This document shows, piece by piece, positions 55,809 through 64,000 of a stretch of 64,000 nucleotides of DNA; the stretch's first letter is position 1; each line of letters begins with the position of its first letter. The position numbers were made by a program, and so were the translations under genes. The stretch covers positions 372,001 to 436,000 of the forward strand of contig NZ_SODP01000001.1 in NCBI RefSeq assembly GCF_004365355.1, written 5' to 3'. A model generated the notes under the pieces. The model saw only the letters and a program-made list of their open reading frames with translations, ran no database searches and was not told where the DNA came from. Source of the stretch: Kribbella pratensis. GTDB lineage: Bacteria > Actinomycetota > Actinomycetes > Propionibacteriales > Kribbellaceae.

Positions 55809-56792
55809 TTATCCGCGGTCGAGAAGTTCCTCGCTGAGCTTCCACAGCCGCCGCGCGTTCTCCGGGTCGATCGCATACGGCAGTACGCCGAACGCGCCCG
55901 GCGTCACCGCCAGCACGTCGGTGTCCGGTACGTCGGACGCATGCACCGCCGCGATGTCCACGTCCTCGCAGTACACCCCGCCGTACCCGTCGAGCTGCGG
56001 GCTGACCGCGCACCACACCTGCGTCGCCGCGCCCTGCTCGACAGTCTTCAGCCCGCGCGCGGGATCGATGATCGGCTCGTAGTTCTCGTCCAGGAACCCG
56101 CCCTCGCGCAACGTTTCGCGGTTCGAGTAGCGGGCCAGATGCGTGATGATGCTGCCCGGATGGACGGCGAAGGCGCGGATCCCGTTCGCCCGCTCCCGCT
56201 CGTCCAGCTCGACGGCGAAGAGGATGTTCGCGGTCTTCGACTGCCCGTACGCCGAGTACGGCGCATACTCGCGATGCTCGAAGTTCGGGTCGTCGAAATC
56301 GACCGCGCTGTACCGGTGCCCGCGCGACGACACCGCCACCACCCGCGCGCCGCCGGCCTGCCGCAACGCCGGCAGCAACCGCGTCGTGAGCTGGAAGTGC
56401 CCGAGGTGGTTCGTCGCGAACTGCGACTCGTACCCGCGGCCATCCCGGGTCAGCGGATTCGCCATGATCCCCGCACTGTTCACCAGGATGTGCAGCGGCC
56501 GCCTCGACGCCAGGAACCGGTCCGCGAACGCGTCGATGCTCGCCGGATCGAGCAGATCCAGCTGTTCCACGGCAACTCCGTCGATATCCGCCAACTCGGC
56601 AGATGCCCGCGCCACATCCCGCGCCGGCACGATGACGTCGGCTCCCGCGGACCGGAGGGCGCGGACTGTCTCCTTGCCCAGCCCGGAGTACCCGCCGGTG
56701 ACGATCGCGACCTTCCCGTGCAACTCGACGCCTTCGAGTACGTCGTACGTCGTGGAAGCCGCGCTGAATCCTGAACCCATCGGTGTTTGCAT
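55809..56792 (-). CDS. Short-chain dehydrogenase/reductase
   Basis: A 327-residue SDR of the retinol-dehydrogenase/WWOX-like type, longer than classical SDRs. The cofactor motif GGYSGLGKE is near 33-41, NSAG near 108-111, and the active-site Tyr-Lys is in YSAYGQSKTAN (near 180-190). It reduces or oxidises an unknown carbonyl/alcohol. It is divergent from the AraC regulator at 56877 (84-base gap), the usual sign that this regulator controls it. Confidence 0.88.
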   Translation of the reverse strand: MQTPMGSGFSAASTTYDVLEGVELHGKVAIVTGGYSGLGKETVRALRSAGADVIVPARDVARASAELADIDGVAVEQLDLLDPASIDAFADRFLASRRPLHILVNSAGIMANPLTRDGRGYESQFATNHLGHFQLTTRLLPALRQAGGARVVAVSSRGHRYSAVDFDDPNFEHREYAPYSAYGQSKTANILFAVELDERERANGIRAFAVHPGSIITHLARYSNRETLREGGFLDENYEPIIDPARGLKTVEQGAATQVWCAVSPQLDGYGGVYCEDVDIAAVHASDVPDTDVLAVTPGAFGVLPYAIDPENARRLWKLSEELLDRG

Positions 56793-56864
56793 ACTTCGAC
56801 GGTATGCCGGGATATCCGGACGCAGAATGCTTGAGAGTGCCGATAACTTGCGTGATCGTACGGA

Positions 56865-56870
56865 TATAGT
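56865..56870 (+). promoter_or_regulatory. -10 box of a leaderless promoter for the AraC-type regulator
   Basis: TATAGT lies exactly 6 bases before the ATG at 56877, so transcription should begin at the start codon. A GGAGG between them is too close to serve as a ribosome site. An imperfect palindrome around GGATATCC (near 56808-56815) lies in the same divergent region. Confidence 0.55.
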
Positions 56871-56876
56871 GGAGGT

Positions 56877-57851
56877 ATGGCTGATCCGCTCACCGATACC
56901 CTCGCGCTCACCGAGGCACACTGCCACGTCTCGCGCGGCTTCGAGGCGACCGGCGAGTGGGCGCTGCACTATCCGGCGACCAACCGGCTCAAGTTCACCG
57001 CCGCCGTCGAGGGGACGTGCTGGATCGACTTCGACGACGAGCTCGCCACGGGCCGCATCGAGCTCGAGCCGGGGGATGTCGTGCTGTTCGACGGCCGGCA
57101 CGAGTTCGTGAAGGGCAACTCCGACGCCGTACCGGTCGAGGACGCGGTCGCCGCGTTCGGCGCCACCGACGGGCCGATCGCCCGCTTCGGCAGCGGCACC
57201 CTGACCGGAGAAGGTCCACGGGTCGTCGGCGTCGGCGGCCACGTCAGCCTGAATCGCACCGGCGAGGAACTGCTGATGCGCGCCCTCCCGCCGGTCATCC
57301 ATCTCCGCGCCACCGACGAGCAGTCGTCGACGTTCCACTGGCTGCTGAACCGGTTGTTGCATGAGGCAACAACCGCCGAACTCGGCGCGAGCTTGGCCGC
57401 CGACGACGTCGCGCACCTGCTCTTCCTCGAGGCGCTGCGTGCCTGCCTCGCGCAGGCCGAGGACCTCCCGGTCGGCTGGCTGCGCGCGATCGCCGACGAG
57501 CGCATCGCCCCGGCCCTGCGTCTGATGCACGACGAGCCCGGTCGGGCGTGGCAGCTCGACGAGCTCGCCCGGGCCGCCGCGATGTCGCGTACGACGTTCG
57601 CCGAGCGTTTCCGCTCCGTGGCCGGCGTGCCGCCTCTCACCTACCTGCTCAACTGGCGCATGCGCCTCGCCGAGCGAGCGCTGCGCGACGACGATCAGTC
57701 GTTGTCCGCCCTCGCGCACTCGCTCGGTTACACGTCCGACAGCGCCTTCAGCAACGCCTTCAAACGCGTCAACGGCGTCGCTCCCCGGCGATTCCGCGAG
57801 GCCGCGCGGGCGACCCGGGCAGCTCCGGAAGTGGACGAAGCTACGGCTTAG
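56877..57851 (+). CDS. AraC family transcriptional regulator
   Basis: A 324-residue regulator. An N-terminal cupin-like sensor (cupin_6 type, about residues 10-190, including IELEPGDVVLFDGRHEF) is joined to a double HTH (about 210-310, DELARAAAMSRTTFAERFRS, then SALAHSLGYTSDSAFSNAFK). This architecture is usual for regulators of detoxifying reductases. It is divergent from the SDR gene, its likely target. Its last 11 bases overlap the convergent PPOX gene. Confidence 0.9.
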   Translation: MADPLTDTLALTEAHCHVSRGFEATGEWALHYPATNRLKFTAAVEGTCWIDFDDELATGRIELEPGDVVLFDGRHEFVKGNSDAVPVEDAVAAFGATDGPIARFGSGTLTGEGPRVVGVGGHVSLNRTGEELLMRALPPVIHLRATDEQSSTFHWLLNRLLHEATTAELGASLAADDVAHLLFLEALRACLAQAEDLPVGWLRAIADERIAPALRLMHDEPGRAWQLDELARAAAMSRTTFAERFRSVAGVPPLTYLLNWRMRLAERALRDDDQSLSALAHSLGYTSDSAFSNAFKRVNGVAPRRFREAARATRAAPEVDEATA

Positions 57852-58257
57852 GCATTCCGTAGGCGTGGTCGACGGTCATCGAGAACATCAGCCGCTTGTC
57901 CTCGACCATCACCGCGCGGTACTCGTCCCAGTTCGGGTGCTCGCCCGACGCGGTCCGGTAGTAGTCGACGAGGTCCTCGACAACGGCGTCGTGCGGGTCG
58001 GCGGCGACCGGGCTGAGCTCGGCCTTGCCTTCCAGTACGACGTACGTGCGCCCGCGCGGACCGTCGACGTACAGGCTGGCGCGCGGATCGCGGCGCAGGT
58101 TCTTGGTTTTGGCCCGGTCGTCGGTCAGCGAGACCCGGACCCGGGTGCCGTCGAACACATAGGTGACATTGGACAGCTGCGGCCGTCCGTCGCGCTTGAT
58201 GGTGACCAGGACGCCGAGCCCGTGCGTGCCGATCCGGTCGAGGAGGGATTCCGTCAT
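57841..58257 (-). CDS. PPOX-class flavin/F420-dependent protein
   Basis: A 138-residue split-beta-barrel protein of the pyridoxamine 5'-phosphate oxidase superfamily. It contains GLGVLVTIKRDGRPQLSNVT (near 13-32), TKNLRRDPRASLYVDGP and the final MFSMTVDHAYGM. Length and pattern match the F420-dependent reductases (Rv1155/Rv2074-like) of actinobacteria. It probably reduces a small organic substrate such as biliverdin-like compounds or quinones. No F420 enzyme neighbours are present. The message is predicted to be leaderless. Confidence 0.83.
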   Translation of the reverse strand: MTESLLDRIGTHGLGVLVTIKRDGRPQLSNVTYVFDGTRVRVSLTDDRAKTKNLRRDPRASLYVDGPRGRTYVVLEGKAELSPVAADPHDAVVEDLVDYYRTASGEHPNWDEYRAVMVEDKRLMFSMTVDHAYGMPKP

Positions 58258-58265
58258 ACCGACAG

Positions 58266-58294
58266 CTTAAAATTTCAAGTGCCCTTGAAGGCAA
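58266..58294. promoter_or_regulatory. PPOX promoter with MarR-like operator in the spacer
   Basis: TTCAAG-TGCC-CTTGAA (58274-58289) is a perfect inverted repeat. On the minus strand it lies between TTGCCT (-35) and TTTAAG (-10), with a 17-base spacer, and the ATG at 58257 follows 8 bases after the -10. A repressor bound there would occupy the promoter spacer; the form suits MarR- or HxlR-type regulators. No such gene is adjacent. Confidence 0.65.
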
Positions 58295-58360
58295 GGACGA
58301 CGTCACTCTGAGTGTCTCGTCCGGGAGACCCCCGGTTCGACGGGCCGGGGGAGTTGTGCA

Positions 58361-58366
58361 TAGAGT
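58361..58366 (+). promoter_or_regulatory. -10 box upstream of the leu leader peptide
   Basis: TAGAGT fits the TANNNT pattern and lies 10 bases before the leader ATG; a weak TTCGAC is about 19 bases upstream. The transcript would start just ahead of the leader peptide. Confidence 0.4.
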
Positions 58367-58376
58367 GGTTGCCATC

Positions 58377-58405
58377 ATGCGGCACCAGCTTCTCCTCCTT
58401 CGCTG

Positions 58406-58424
<19 letters not shown>
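58377..58424 (+). CDS. leuL: leuA leader peptide (LeuL-type)
   Basis: A 15-codon open reading frame, MRHQLLLLRCRGEAC, ends in TAA and contains four leucine codons in a row. It lies 97 bases before leuA and runs into the first arm of a strong hairpin. Leucine-rich leader peptides ahead of leuA are the known device of ribosome-mediated attenuation in actinobacteria: when leucyl-tRNA is scarce the ribosome stalls at the Leu run and changes RNA folding. It is too short for standard gene callers. Confidence 0.82.
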
Positions 58425-60240
<1,816 letters not shown>

Positions 60241-60264
60241 CCGCGTCACATTCTTCCGGCGAAT

Positions 60265-60296
60265 CGCCCGTCTCTGTTTCAGAGGCGGGCGTTTCC
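60265..60296 (+). terminator. leuA terminator
   Basis: A 12-base stem with arms CGCCCGTCTCTG and CAGAGGCGGGCG (one G:T), loop TTT, followed by TTTCC. It begins 24 bases after the leuA stop and is the most classical intrinsic terminator of the window. Confidence 0.85.
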
Positions 60297-60328
60297 AGTA
60301 CGCCCCGGTACCGTTGCGTCACTGACCG

Positions 60329-60363
60329 CAACGTTGTCTCAACGTTGCCTCAAGACGTTGACT
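60329..60363. promoter_or_regulatory. 11-base direct repeats before the second ABC operon
   Basis: The palindrome CAACGTTG occurs at 60329-60336 and 60340-60347, with a related GACGTTGA at 60354-60361, each spaced about 11 bases, one helical turn. A -35-like TTGACT (60358-60363) overlaps the last copy. This looks like a multi-site operator for the transporter operon that starts at 60488. The remaining leader (60364-60487) shows only the ribosome site. Confidence 0.5.
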
Positions 60364-60487
60364 CGATGACCGAGGTTGCGCACACTGTCGTCACTATGCG
60401 CAGATCCTTGCAAGACAGCGTTACTAAGTCGTGCTGTTGAGTGGTCTGCGCCACCGACTTTCCCTGGCAGTCGCGTGGAGGTGAGCA

Positions 60488-61582
60488 GTGAGCGGTGCGG
60501 TCGAGACACCCGCGTCGAAACTGATCGAAGGACCGGTTGTCGAACCGAGACCCTCGGCTGTTTCGCGCTTCTTCAACGCCTGGCTTGTCCGAAGACTCTT
60601 CAAGGCCGTCCTGACCGTCTTCATCGTCACCAGCGGTACGTTCTTCTTGGTCAGGCTGCTGCCGGGTAACCCGGTCGACACCTACATCCAGACCCAGATC
60701 GCGCAGACCGGCATCTCGTACGAGGCCGCCGCAGCGCAGGCGAAGAACCTGTTCTCCCTGGATCCGAACGCCCCGCTGATCCAGCAGTACGCGACGTACA
60801 TGGTGAACCTGCTGAAAGGCGACTTCGGCAACTCGGCGCTCTCGCCGGGCACGTCCGTTGCCTCGGTCATCAAGACCTACCTGCCCTGGACGCTGTTCTC
60901 CGTGGGGGTGGCGACGGTGCTCGCGTTCGTCATCGGCATCGTCGCGGGCATGATCATGGCGTACCGCCGCGAGACCTGGGTCGACCATTCGCTCACCTCG
61001 ATCGGCGCGTTCCTGCACGCGATCCCGAACTACATCCTGGCGATCCTGATCGTCGTCTTCCTCGGGGTGAAACTGCAATGGTTCAACCTGACCGAGGCGC
61101 GCGGCTCGTACACACCAGGCGTGCATCCGTCGTTCAGCCTGTCCTTCCTGAACGACATCTTCTACCACGCGGCGCTGCCGATCCTGGCCTACACGCTGAC
61201 CACGGTCGGCTCCTGGGCGCTGGTGATGAAGTCGTCGACCGTGGAGACGCTCGGTGAGGACTACGTGACCGTCGCCCGGGCCCGCGGCCTGTCCGACTCG
61301 CGGATCAGGAACGGGTACGTCGGCCGCAACGCCGTCCTGCCGCTGTTCAGCGCGCTCGCGGTCTCGCTCGGATTCGTGGTCGGCGGGGCGATTTTCGTGG
61401 AGAAGATCTTCGGGTACCAGGGCATCGGGTTCAGTCTCTTCAACGCGGTCAACGGTCGGGACTACGCCGTCCTGCAGGGGATCTTCCTGGTCATCACGAT
61501 CTCGGTGGTGGCCGCCAACCTGCTCGCCGACATTCTCTACAGCCGGCTGGATCCGCGGATCCGCGTCCAGGGCAAGGGGTGA
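60488..61582 (+). CDS. ABC transporter permease (DppB/OppB type)
   Basis: A 364-residue membrane protein with a 35-residue cytosolic N-tail, then the typical first helix and LVRLLPGNPVDTYI (near 57-70), and the EAA-type loop VARARGLSDSRIRNGYVGRN (near 260-280). Six spans are expected. It begins a second peptide-type importer operon. The GTG at 60488 has GGAGGTGA just before it. It differs clearly from the permease at 21590, so this is a separate system. Confidence 0.92.
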   Translation: MSGAVETPASKLIEGPVVEPRPSAVSRFFNAWLVRRLFKAVLTVFIVTSGTFFLVRLLPGNPVDTYIQTQIAQTGISYEAAAAQAKNLFSLDPNAPLIQQYATYMVNLLKGDFGNSALSPGTSVASVIKTYLPWTLFSVGVATVLAFVIGIVAGMIMAYRRETWVDHSLTSIGAFLHAIPNYILAILIVVFLGVKLQWFNLTEARGSYTPGVHPSFSLSFLNDIFYHAALPILAYTLTTVGSWALVMKSSTVETLGEDYVTVARARGLSDSRIRNGYVGRNAVLPLFSALAVSLGFVVGGAIFVEKIFGYQGIGFSLFNAVNGRDYAVLQGIFLVITISVVAANLLADILYSRLDPRIRVQGKG

Positions 61583-61586
61583 CGAG

Positions 61587-62483
61587 ATGACTGAAGCAAC
61601 GATCCCGGTCACCGCGATCGGAACCACCGGCGTGTCACGCTTCGCCGGCATCATGAAGTCGCTGCGGCGCAGTCCGGCCGGATTCATCGGCTTCGTGCTG
61701 GTGGCCCTGCTGGTGCTGATCAGCGCGATCGGGCCGTTCTTCACCCCGGAAGTGGCGCCGAACGTCAAGGAGATCCTGCTCCCGGCGGGAACGCCCGGGC
61801 ACCTGCTCGGCACCGACAACGAGGGCAAGGACGTCCTGATCCAGATGATCGCCGGCGGCCGGACGGTGATCTTCGTCGGCTTCGTCGCCGCGGCGATCTC
61901 CACCATCATCGCCATCGTGCTCGGCTCCCTGGCCGCCTACCTCGGCGGCTGGGTCGACTCGGTCGTCGTCACGGCCGCCGACGTCTTCCTGACCGTTCCG
62001 CAGATCGTCCTGCTCGCGGTCCTCGGCGCGTTCTTCAAGCTCGACTCGCCGGTCCTGCTGGCGCTGCTGGTCGGCGGCCTGTCCTGGCCGGTGCTGACCC
62101 GGGCCGTCCGGGCCCAGGTGTTCTCACTGAAGGAACGTGAGTTCGTCGAAGCCGCACGACTGCTGGATCTCGGCACGCCGCGAGTGGTGTTCGTCGAGAT
62201 CCTGCCGAACATGGCCAGCTTCATCCTGATGAACTTCATGATCGGCGTGACGAACGCGATCTATCAGCTGGTCGGCCTCTACCTTCTCGGTCTGGCCCCG
62301 CTGACCGGGTCGAACTGGGGCATCATGCTCAACCGCGCCTGGATCGCCGGCGCGATCTTCAACGACAACAGCCTGGCCTGGATCCTCAGCCCGATTGTCG
62401 CGATCATCCTGCTGCTGCTCGGATTGGTGATGATGACGAGATCCCTCGAAGAGATCCTCAACCCGCGTCTCCGGGACCGGTGA
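61587..62483 (+). CDS. ABC transporter permease (DppC/OppC type)
   Basis: A 298-residue membrane protein. The first helix (about 32-52) is followed by the LLGTDNEGKDVL block and five more helices, with the EAA-type loop FVEAARLLDLGTPRVVFVEI (near 185-204). It pairs with the permease encoded 4 bases upstream. Its stop overlaps the ATPase start (GTGA). Confidence 0.92.
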   Translation: MTEATIPVTAIGTTGVSRFAGIMKSLRRSPAGFIGFVLVALLVLISAIGPFFTPEVAPNVKEILLPAGTPGHLLGTDNEGKDVLIQMIAGGRTVIFVGFVAAAISTIIAIVLGSLAAYLGGWVDSVVVTAADVFLTVPQIVLLAVLGAFFKLDSPVLLALLVGGLSWPVLTRAVRAQVFSLKEREFVEAARLLDLGTPRVVFVEILPNMASFILMNFMIGVTNAIYQLVGLYLLGLAPLTGSNWGIMLNRAWIAGAIFNDNSLAWILSPIVAIILLLLGLVMMTRSLEEILNPRLRDR

Positions 62484-63589
62484 CGATGGTGACGACGACT
62501 CCCTCGGGTAAGACAAGCACGGCGACCGCCCGCGCGGTGCGTGGCGGCGAGGGCAAGCCGCTGCTGTCGATCCGCGACTTCAAGGTCGAGTACCGCACCG
62601 GCGGCGGCGCGACGGTGCAGGCGGTCCGCGGCGTCGACCTCGACCTCTACCCGGGCGAGAGCCTCGCCCTGGTGGGGGAGAGTGGCTGCGGCAAGACGAC
62701 GTTCGGGCTCGGGCTGCTCCGGCTGCTGCCGCGGCTCGGTCACGCGAGCGGCAAGGTGATCTTCAACCGCGGCGACGGCACCGAGATCGACATCCTGGGC
62801 CTGGACGGGCGCGACCTGCGGGAGTTCCGCTGGCGGGACGCGGCGATGGTCTTCCAGGGCGCGATGAACGCGTTCAACCCGGTGCTGAAGATCCGCGCAC
62901 ACATGCATGACACGATGCGCGCGCACACCAAGGCGACCCGCCAGGAGATCGAGGACCGCGCCGGTGAGCTGCTCCGGCTGGTGCGGCTCGAGCCGGAGCG
63001 GGTGATGGACTGCTATCCGCACGAGCTGTCCGGCGGTATGCGGCAGCGCGTGCTGATCGCGATGAGCCTGCTGCTCGAGCCCGAGGTCCTGATCCTGGAC
63101 GAGCCGACCACGGCGCTCGACATCCTCACGCAGCGGTCGATCGTCGACGTACTGCACGAGGTGCGGGAGCGGCTCGGCTTCTCGATGATCTTCATCTCGC
63201 ACGACCTGTCGCTGGCCGCCGAGCTCGCCGACCGGGTCGCCACCATGTACGCCGGACGGCTGGTCGAGACCGGCGGCGTACGGGATCTGTTCTACCGCCC
63301 GCGGCACCCGTACACGCTCGGACTGATCAAGGCCGTGCCGCCGATCGTGGGTGATCTGCCCGACCTGGAGTCGATCCCGGGCGGTCCGCCGAGCCTGGCC
63401 GCGCTGCCGAAGGGCTGCACCTTCAACCCGCGGTGCAAGTTCGCCACGGACGAGTGTCGAGAGGCCGAACCGGACCTGCTCCCGGTGACCGACGAGCCGG
63501 GCAGCGCCCATGACGTCGCCTGCATCCACTGGAAGGACGTGCACCTCGACCGCGAGGTGCCCAACCAAGACTTGGGGACCGCGTCATGA
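62480..63589 (+). CDS. ABC transporter ATP-binding protein (OppD/DppD type)
   Basis: A 369-residue ATPase with Walker A GESGCGKTT (near 65-73), signature LSGGMRQRVLIAMSL, Walker B VLILDEPTTALDI and switch FISHDL. The C-terminal oligopeptide domain is complete and carries cysteines in GCTFNPRCKFATDEC, the site of the putative iron-sulfur or zinc cluster, unlike the shorter ATPases of the first importer. The GTG at 62480 overlaps the permease; its stop overlaps the next ATPase (ATGA). Confidence 0.93.
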   Translation: MTMVTTTPSGKTSTATARAVRGGEGKPLLSIRDFKVEYRTGGGATVQAVRGVDLDLYPGESLALVGESGCGKTTFGLGLLRLLPRLGHASGKVIFNRGDGTEIDILGLDGRDLREFRWRDAAMVFQGAMNAFNPVLKIRAHMHDTMRAHTKATRQEIEDRAGELLRLVRLEPERVMDCYPHELSGGMRQRVLIAMSLLLEPEVLILDEPTTALDILTQRSIVDVLHEVRERLGFSMIFISHDLSLAAELADRVATMYAGRLVETGGVRDLFYRPRHPYTLGLIKAVPPIVGDLPDLESIPGGPPSLAALPKGCTFNPRCKFATDECREAEPDLLPVTDEPGSAHDVACIHWKDVHLDREVPNQDLGTAS

Positions 63590-64000
63590 GCGCGCTGGAG
63601 AAGACCCCGGAGACCACCGCGGAGAGCCGTACGCCGTTGATGACGCTGGCCGGCGTCAGCCAGGTGTTCGACACCAAGGCCGGTCCGATCCGCGCGGTCG
63701 ACAACATCGATCTGTCGGTCAACCCCGGCGAGGTGCTCTGCCTGGTCGGCGAGAGCGGCTCGGGCAAGACCACCGCGGCCCGGATGGCGGCCGGTCTGGC
63801 GCGGCCGACCGACGGGAAGGTCGAGTTCGCCGGCAACGACATCTGGTCGATGAACCGCAGCGACTTCGGCAGGTTCCGCCGCGGCGTGCAGTACGTCCAC
63901 CAGGACCCGTACGCGTCGCTGAATCCGACCCGGACGATCCTGCAGACGATCACCGCCCCGCTGCTCAAGCACCGTGTTGTCAAGGGCAACAAAGCGGCCG
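63586..64000 (+). CDS. ABC transporter ATP-binding protein (OppF/DppF type), cut by window end
   Basis: The first 138 codons of the second ATPase of the importer. Walker A GESGSGKTT is near 51-59 and the Q-loop is in YVHQDPYASLNPTR. The signature and Walker B lie beyond the window. The solute-binding protein of this system is not in the window and is expected downstream. Confidence 0.92.
   Translation, partial: MSALEKTPETTAESRTPLMTLAGVSQVFDTKAGPIRAVDNIDLSVNPGEVLCLVGESGSGKTTAARMAAGLARPTDGKVEFAGNDIWSMNRSDFGRFRRGVQYVHQDPYASLNPTRTILQTITAPLLKHRVVKGNKAA

Overview
The window is chromosomal DNA from a high-GC actinobacterium. The gene order hemW / DUF3097 / hrcA-dnaJ / rsmE / phoH-ybeY-corC-cdd-era, an F420/PPOX-type enzyme, several promoters whose -10 box lies about 6 bases from the start codon (leaderless mRNAs), GTG/TTG starts and many sugar-type ABC systems and LacI/ROK/IclR regulators fit a Nocardioidales soil bacterium such as Kribbella. 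That genus assignment is an inference. I see no rRNA, tRNA, CRISPR array, transposase or prophage gene.

Layout. 0-5.2 kb: a dolichol-phosphate-mannose-synthase-like glycosyltransferase, a TetR regulator with an 11-bp-arm operator, two MFS exporters and a MOSC protein. 5.2-8.3 kb: a pectin/uronate cluster (IclR regulator, kduD, kduI) divergent from a remnant of a Na+/solute symporter and a tautomerase, with matching palindromes in the shared promoter region. 8.4-17.6 kb: asd, a long-chain acyl-CoA synthetase, a PurO-like IMP cyclohydrolase homologue, an alpha/beta hydrolase, a broken LuxR response regulator, SRPBCC and lactonase-like proteins, a Crp/Fnr regulator and an MFS exporter fused to a winged-helix domain.

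17.7-33.4 kb: hemW, then a complete peptide-type ABC operon (binding protein, two permeases, two ATPases) with a ROK regulator, a stand-alone LacI-type ligand-binding domain, an orphan sugar-binding lipoprotein with a LacI operator and its LacI regulator, and a membrane protein + lipoprotein pair divergent from a membrane-anchored patatin-like phospholipase. 33.4-42 kb: DUF3097 (TOPRIM-like), an NCS1 permease, a metallo-hydrolase, ThuA + Gfo/Idh oxidoreductase, then hrcA (with CIRCE) - dnaJ - rsmE.

42-48.6 kb: an ArsR/SnoaL pair, two small exported proteins leading into a two-component system, an ECF sigma factor with a GerMN/Gmad2 membrane partner, and a Zn-PLC-like protein. 48.6-53.4 kb: the conserved phoH-ybeY-corC-(pseudo)cytidine deaminase-era run, followed by a GNAT acetyltransferase. 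phoH appears to start at a CTG codon. 53.4-58.3 kb: a dispersed hairpin repeat, an acetyltransferase remnant, a secreted protein, a double-GNAT protein, SDR, AraC and PPOX genes. 58.3-64 kb: leuA behind a leucine-rich leader peptide and attenuator, then a second peptide-type ABC operon that runs off the window.

The conserved housekeeping genes form an interrupted backbone. Accessory sugar/peptide uptake and regulatory genes sit between hemW, DUF3097 and hrcA. The most unusual items are a 40-bp hairpin element present at two loci (one beside a duplicated gene tail), the patatin/lipoprotein/membrane-protein locus with a long-spaced inverted repeat, the CTG-start phoH, and several domain-loss or fusion proteins.
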